NCBI RefSeq assembly: GCF_026248685.1
Contig: NZ_CP111037.1
Location: 124,001-188,000 of the forward strand
Direction: 5' to 3'
Source: Haladaptatus caseinilyticus
GTDB taxonomy: Archaea; Halobacteriota; Halobacteria; Halobacteriales; Haladaptataceae
Length of the DNA: 64,000 bases
Below the pieces are notes generated by a model. The model saw nothing but the letters and a program-made list of their open reading frames with translations, made no database searches and was not told the DNA's origin. Positions 60,791 through 64,000 of this stretch are shown here, piece by piece. The position numbers and the translations under genes were made by a program. Position 1 is the first letter of the stretch; each line of letters opens with the position of its first letter.

Positions 60791-62131
60791 TCACGTCGCC
60801 ACTGGGCGCGAGATAATCCACAGCGAAAGGACAGTGTACCCCACCATCAACGTGGTCAGGGGAAGGTGTGCCCACCCAACTCGATCTGTGCGTTCCAGCG
60901 CCACATAGTGTGCAGAGAGAACGGCGACGAGGTGACCAGCGACGATGAGGAGGACCTGTGACACCCAAAACGCCGAGAGCGAGAGCCACGCGAGCAACTC
61001 GATTTCCGGACCGCCGAGCACCGATAGCAGGCGCGAGAACTGCTGGAGTACAAATGGATAGTTGTGAGCGATTTCGTAGGCGACCGCGATCGGAACGACG
61101 GTCGGAGCGAGTGCGCGGGACATGCCGTCCCACGATTCGTCCGATTTCGTGCGTCCAGCGATTTGCCGTGTCAGCGCCGCGACGAGGGTGAAGGCGGCGA
61201 GAAACACCAAAAGGCCGCCGAGATAGAGCGGAACGGAAACGACCGGACCGAAGCCTGTCGCATCCCGCGCCGAGAACAGCAGTGTTTGATACTCCGGCGT
61301 TTCGGTAAACCCGTCGAAACTAACCGTGTAGACGCTCGCCACGACGAACGCCGAGAGTGCAAGCGACCGAGCAGGTGGGAGACATCCCTGCCACGGTGGT
61401 CGGAGGTCCATTCCGTTCCCATCTATTTTGAACGGTGCTACCCGTCCGAAGAGGCCATAAAGGACTGCGAGCGGGTCGGCACGCTCGAACCACGACTCCC
61501 CGAATAGGACGCCACCGACCAACATGAGGAGGGCATACCCCGCGAGAAGTACGGCAGTAAGCCGCGGCGAATCCGGAACGCTGGTCAGGTTCTCCGCGAT
61601 TCCGACGAGGACGAGAAAGCCGACGAGGGCGGGCCAGTCGCCGAGACGGTCCGGGTAGACGAACAGTGCCACCTGCTCTCCCTCCACCTTCGAGAGGCCG
61701 TCGTATATCGTACGCCACGGGGCGAGCGTCCGCCAGGGACTGCCGAACAGCACCGCGAACAGGCCGATGCCCTTCAGCCAGACCGACCACGTGAACAAAG
61801 TCGCAGGATTGTCCCGCGCGTTCGCCGGGCCGACGGCGCCGACGACGAGAACGAACGAAAAGATCGCCAGAAAGACCACACTCGCGATCCGTCGAAGCAG
61901 CGATGTGGTGTCGGACGAGAGTAGGGAAAGTCTCTGTACACCAGTCGGCGTTTTCTCGACCGTGACGGTGAGAAACAGCGCCGTAAGCGCGACGGTCACC
62001 CCCGCGCCTCCGAACAAGAGGGGAAGTGGAATTGGCGCGTCAAAACGCGTCGTGACACCATGGGCTGACGCGACGCCCGCGAAAAGCGACAGCGAAGCGA
62101 GGGCGAGAAGGAGCGTCCGTCGAAGTCGCAT
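60791..62131 (-). CDS. Polytopic membrane protein of the DyP-like locus
   Basis: A 446-residue protein with a signal-like first helix (ending ASAHGV) and about ten further hydrophobic segments. Several conserved-looking His residues lie near helix ends (ASAHGVTTRFDAP, IAHNYPFVL, VAGHLVAVLSAHYVAL), which could hold haems or metals. It resembles membrane proteins found in actinobacteria and haloarchaea without known function. It is 54 bases upstream of the DyP-like gene on the same strand. An electron donor or metal permease for the exported lipoproteins is one hypothesis. Confidence 0.75.
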   Translation of the reverse strand: MRLRRTLLLALASLSLFAGVASAHGVTTRFDAPIPLPLLFGGAGVTVALTALFLTVTVEKTPTGVQRLSLLSSDTTSLLRRIASVVFLAIFSFVLVVGAVGPANARDNPATLFTWSVWLKGIGLFAVLFGSPWRTLAPWRTIYDGLSKVEGEQVALFVYPDRLGDWPALVGFLVLVGIAENLTSVPDSPRLTAVLLAGYALLMLVGGVLFGESWFERADPLAVLYGLFGRVAPFKIDGNGMDLRPPWQGCLPPARSLALSAFVVASVYTVSFDGFTETPEYQTLLFSARDATGFGPVVSVPLYLGGLLVFLAAFTLVAALTRQIAGRTKSDESWDGMSRALAPTVVPIAVAYEIAHNYPFVLQQFSRLLSVLGGPEIELLAWLSLSAFWVSQVLLIVAGHLVAVLSAHYVALERTDRVGWAHLPLTTLMVGYTVLSLWIISRPVAT

Positions 62132-62170
62132 ACCGGAAACTCGGGGGGCCGAGGAAAAGTGGCTGTTGGT

Positions 62171-62476
62171 CTACGATTCGAACCGTTCGAGGATCGGTCG
62201 AACATCCCTGAACCGGTCCCCCCGTCGTACTTCGTCAGTTCCCTCATGCCACTCGACGAGCTCGAGTTCGTCCAGTTTCGGCAGATGGATGGCGTACAGC
62301 GCCAGTTCGATATGCTTCCGTTCACCCCCGTATTCCCCTTTCAACCGCCGGGTAAAGTCGTGAAGGTCACACTCCCCGTTCAGTAGTTCGGACAGGAGCC
62401 GTCGTCGGTAGGCGCTCGAAAGGGCGTCGAATACCGTATCGAGTCTTGTTGACTTCCCGTGCAGTTCACTCTGCAT
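62171..62476 (-). CDS. DUF7344-type winged-helix protein
   Basis: A 101-residue wHTH protein. The first helices (LDTVFDALSSAYRRRLLSELL) and the ALYAIHLPKLDELELVEWHE recognition/wing region match the haloarchaeal DUF7344 group of small transcriptional regulators. No effector domain is present. It is immediately upstream of the membrane-protein operon (39 bases) and may regulate it, by position only. Confidence 0.85.
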   Translation of the reverse strand: MQSELHGKSTRLDTVFDALSSAYRRRLLSELLNGECDLHDFTRRLKGEYGGERKHIELALYAIHLPKLDELELVEWHEGTDEVRRGDRFRDVRPILERFES

Positions 62477-62528
62477 GTCTCCTGCTAGCGATGGCGTTGA
62501 TAAAGAAATAGTCCCTACTCTGTTTGGG

Positions 62529-63623
62529 TTACGATTCGTCTAGTACGTCGTCCACTCGGTCCGCCGTCTCGCTCGCTCGAATGTTCGAGTAGCTTTCGTG
62601 CGTCGTCGCAATCGATGCGTGTCGAAGTGCGGATTGGGCGAGTTCCGCGTGGCCCTCGCTGTACAACTGGTGTCCCAATCCACGTCGCGCGCCGTGTGGT
62701 TTCAGATATTCGCCATCGATATCTAGTCCAGCACCCTCACAGAGCCGTTTCATGAGGTTGCGTGCGCCGCGAGTGGAAATCGCTGGGATGACGATTTCGT
62801 GTTCGCGGATCACGTCGTCGATGTCGTTTTCGTCGAGAAGCGTTTCGATTCGACGCTCGCTGTAGTCGCCGTCTAACTGCTCGCGGACGGCGCGATATTT
62901 CGACGGAGCGTGGTCGGTCGGAAACACCGGAAACCGTGGTGTTGGCGGGTCGAAAACCCGGTGATAGCGCTCCAATGCGTCGGCGGCTTTCTTCGGGAGT
63001 TGGGCGTGCTCGTACTCCCGTGATTTTCCGAAGACGCGAACCGCGCCACCCTCGATATCCACGTCCTCCCACGTGATGCCGGGTCGTTTGTCGTCGGCAG
63101 GGGCGCGGAACACTTCCGCGCCCCGAACGCCCGAGAGGGCGAGCAGACGAACCAGTGCTCGGTCACGGTAGGCGCGTTCGCGTGAGATACCTTCTCCGTC
63201 CAAAGCCCGCTCGACCCGCTTGTCCATGAACGCGAGGATCGCTTTCCGGTCGCGTTCCGACCAGAACTGGCGGTTCGCGTCGGCGGTATTTTCCGGCAGT
63301 TCGGCTTGTGCTCGTGAAACAGCGGCCGGGTTGGTCGTGATGAGTTCGTCGGCCTCGCAGAATCCGAGAAACGCCCGAACGTAGGCGTAGTACGTGTGAG
63401 CCGTCGATGATTTCAACTCGCCCTCGCGAACCCGACGTTTGAGATGGCGGGCGTATCGACGGCAGTCGATGACTTTCACGTCGTCTAACTGGGACACGCT
63501 TCGCTTCCGTTCGAGCCACTGTTGCCACTGCCGAAGGGCGGAGTTCGCGTTGGTGCGGTAGTTCCCAGCTTCGATACTGGACAGGTACTCGCCGATCGCT
63601 CTGGAAAGTGATGTCCCTGTCAT
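62529..63623 (-). CDS. Tyrosine recombinase / integrase
   Basis: A 364-residue recombinase numbered from the ATG at 63623. The N-terminal SAM-like core-binding domain covers about 1-120; the catalytic domain has Arg167 (ALSGVRGAEVF), Lys200 (GKSREYEHA), His310-x-x-Arg313 (HGAR), His335 (LRHAS) and nucleophile Tyr345 (SYSNIR). The full set argues for activity. No attachment-site duplication, cargo region or partner excisionase is visible, so a chromosomal Xer-like or element-remnant role is open. Its ATG overlaps the stop of a zinc-ribbon microprotein gene. Confidence 0.92.
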   Translation of the reverse strand: MTGTSLSRAIGEYLSSIEAGNYRTNANSALRQWQQWLERKRSVSQLDDVKVIDCRRYARHLKRRVREGELKSSTAHTYYAYVRAFLGFCEADELITTNPAAVSRAQAELPENTADANRQFWSERDRKAILAFMDKRVERALDGEGISRERAYRDRALVRLLALSGVRGAEVFRAPADDKRPGITWEDVDIEGGAVRVFGKSREYEHAQLPKKAADALERYHRVFDPPTPRFPVFPTDHAPSKYRAVREQLDGDYSERRIETLLDENDIDDVIREHEIVIPAISTRGARNLMKRLCEGAGLDIDGEYLKPHGARRGLGHQLYSEGHAELAQSALRHASIATTHESYSNIRASETADRVDDVLDES

Positions 63624-63760
63624 GCCAACCGTGGGTCGAATGATCCGGGGAGTCCAGTCCCACACCGGGGACACGTCAGTTCTCGCTCTTCACCGACAAA
63701 ACGCCCGACTGGACCGAGGTAGCCGCATTCCGAACATCGCCGTATCGGTAGCTGAATCAT
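63620..63760 (-). CDS. 46-residue zinc-ribbon microprotein coupled to the integrase
   Basis: The frame reads MIQLPIRRCSECGYLGPVG and then, after a short spacer, ELTCPRCGTGLPGSF. Cys9-x2-Cys12 and Cys30-x2-Cys33 form a four-Cys zinc ribbon, like the small CPxCG-type zinc-finger proteins known in haloarchaea. The TGA overlaps the integrase ATG (ATGA). It may bind DNA or the recombinase and control its expression or directionality; that is inference. Confidence 0.75.
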   Translation of the reverse strand: MIQLPIRRCSECGYLGPVGRFVGEERELTCPRCGTGLPGSFDPRLA

Positions 63761-63798
63761 CGCATCTGTCGATTGGTGAGGGCGGGAAGGATAAAAAT

Positions 63799-63993
63799 CT
63801 ACGTCCCTTCGTCGGGTGGATGAATGGCGATGAGGCCGTTGCTCTGGACGTAGATGTGATACCCCTCGAACGTGAATCCGATGTGGCTCCCCGTTGGGGG
63901 ATGTCCACCGGGTCGTGAGGAGAACAACCCGTCCAATGCATCGGGGTCGAACTGATCATACAGAGGACCGATTTCCCGCGGATCTTTGTTCAT
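63799..63993 (-). CDS. HalOD1-like small protein
   Basis: A 64-residue protein with IGPLYDQFDPDALDGLF and IGFTFEGYHIYVQSNGLIAI, the pattern of the haloarchaeal HalOD1 output domain. GGAGG lies four bases before the ATG, a good Shine-Dalgarno, so the gene appears complete within the window. It is 38 bases upstream of the zinc-ribbon ORF on the same strand and may share a transcript with the integrase. HalOD1 domains are predicted sensory or signal-output modules of unknown biochemistry. Confidence 0.78.
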   Translation of the reverse strand: MNKDPREIGPLYDQFDPDALDGLFSSRPGGHPPTGSHIGFTFEGYHIYVQSNGLIAIHPPDEGT

Positions 63994-64000
63994 CGCCTCC

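Noticed and set aside
62165-62180. A tRNA T-loop-like GGTTCGAATC on the minus strand
   Set aside because: No acceptor, D-arm or anticodon arm can be drawn around it, and it is the end of the DUF7344-like coding region.
1-64000. CRISPR array, insertion sequence or provirus
   Set aside because: No regularly spaced repeats, transposase genes or phage structural genes were seen. The integrase at 62529 lacks visible attachment repeats or cargo.

Overview
The window is chromosomal DNA from a halophilic archaeon of class Halobacteria. Evidence seen: strongly acidic predicted proteins, moderately high GC, a typical archaeal TFB with a BRE/TATA promoter, leaderless-looking starts with TTTWWW/TATA-like boxes about 26-30 bases upstream, and many families largely confined to haloarchaea (DUF1616, DUF7344-like wHTH, HalOD1-like, fused NuoCD). 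A Haladaptatus-like genus is possible, but that is an inference from memory. No tRNA, rRNA, CRISPR array or insertion sequence was recognised.

Layout. 1-3.0 kb: end of sdhB, then haem-copper oxidase subunit I with a tiny membrane partner. 3.0-10.6 kb: a transporter, oxidoreductase, beta-propeller protein, GT-C-like membrane enzyme, MacB-type permease and UspA. 10.7-16.2 kb: a sulfur-trafficking locus (two half-size YeeE/YedE proteins, rhodanese-MBL fusion, TusA, DsrE-like protein, cysteine-rich wHTH regulator, CopD-like protein and MFS exporter). 16.5-20.7 kb: HflX and an isolated nuoB-nuoCD-nuoI module. 20.7-36.5 kb: a glycan island, AT-richer in places, with an arylsulfotransferase-like protein, DUF1616, three alkaline-phosphatase-superfamily enzymes, a flippase, two GT4 enzymes, a GT2, a DUF354 protein and an alpha/alpha-toroid-like protein. 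37-44.6 kb: a MoxR/DUF58/DUF4129-like/DUF4350-like membrane system split over three transcription units. 44.7-50.5 kb: DUF1616, a giant FtsX permease and a GT-C-like protein. 50.7-54.8 kb: a tightly coupled operon joining a pterin-synthase homologue, an MDR dehydrogenase, a GT4, a methyltransferase, a ParB-like protein and a 31-residue ORF. 54.9-58.3 kb: phosphoribosyltransferase, TFB and an unknown membrane protein. 58.3-62.1 kb: two Tat lipoproteins (one DyP-like) and a polytopic membrane protein, two of them sharing a promoter-region repeat. 62.2-64 kb: a wHTH protein, a tyrosine recombinase, a zinc-ribbon microprotein and a HalOD1-like protein.

Main ideas. The 50.7-54.8 kb operon looks like an uncharacterised pathway combining pterin-type chemistry with glycosyl and methyl transfer; the synthase has Glu where the usual catalytic Cys sits. 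The sulfur locus carries an inverted repeat flanking a TATA-like element and a candidate thiol-sensing regulator. All three respiratory loci are incomplete compared with usual operons (sdhB without downstream sdhA, oxidase I without subunit II, nuoBCDI without A, H or J-N). Three microproteins (31, 33 and 46 residues) are each joined to the next gene by an ATGA overlap.
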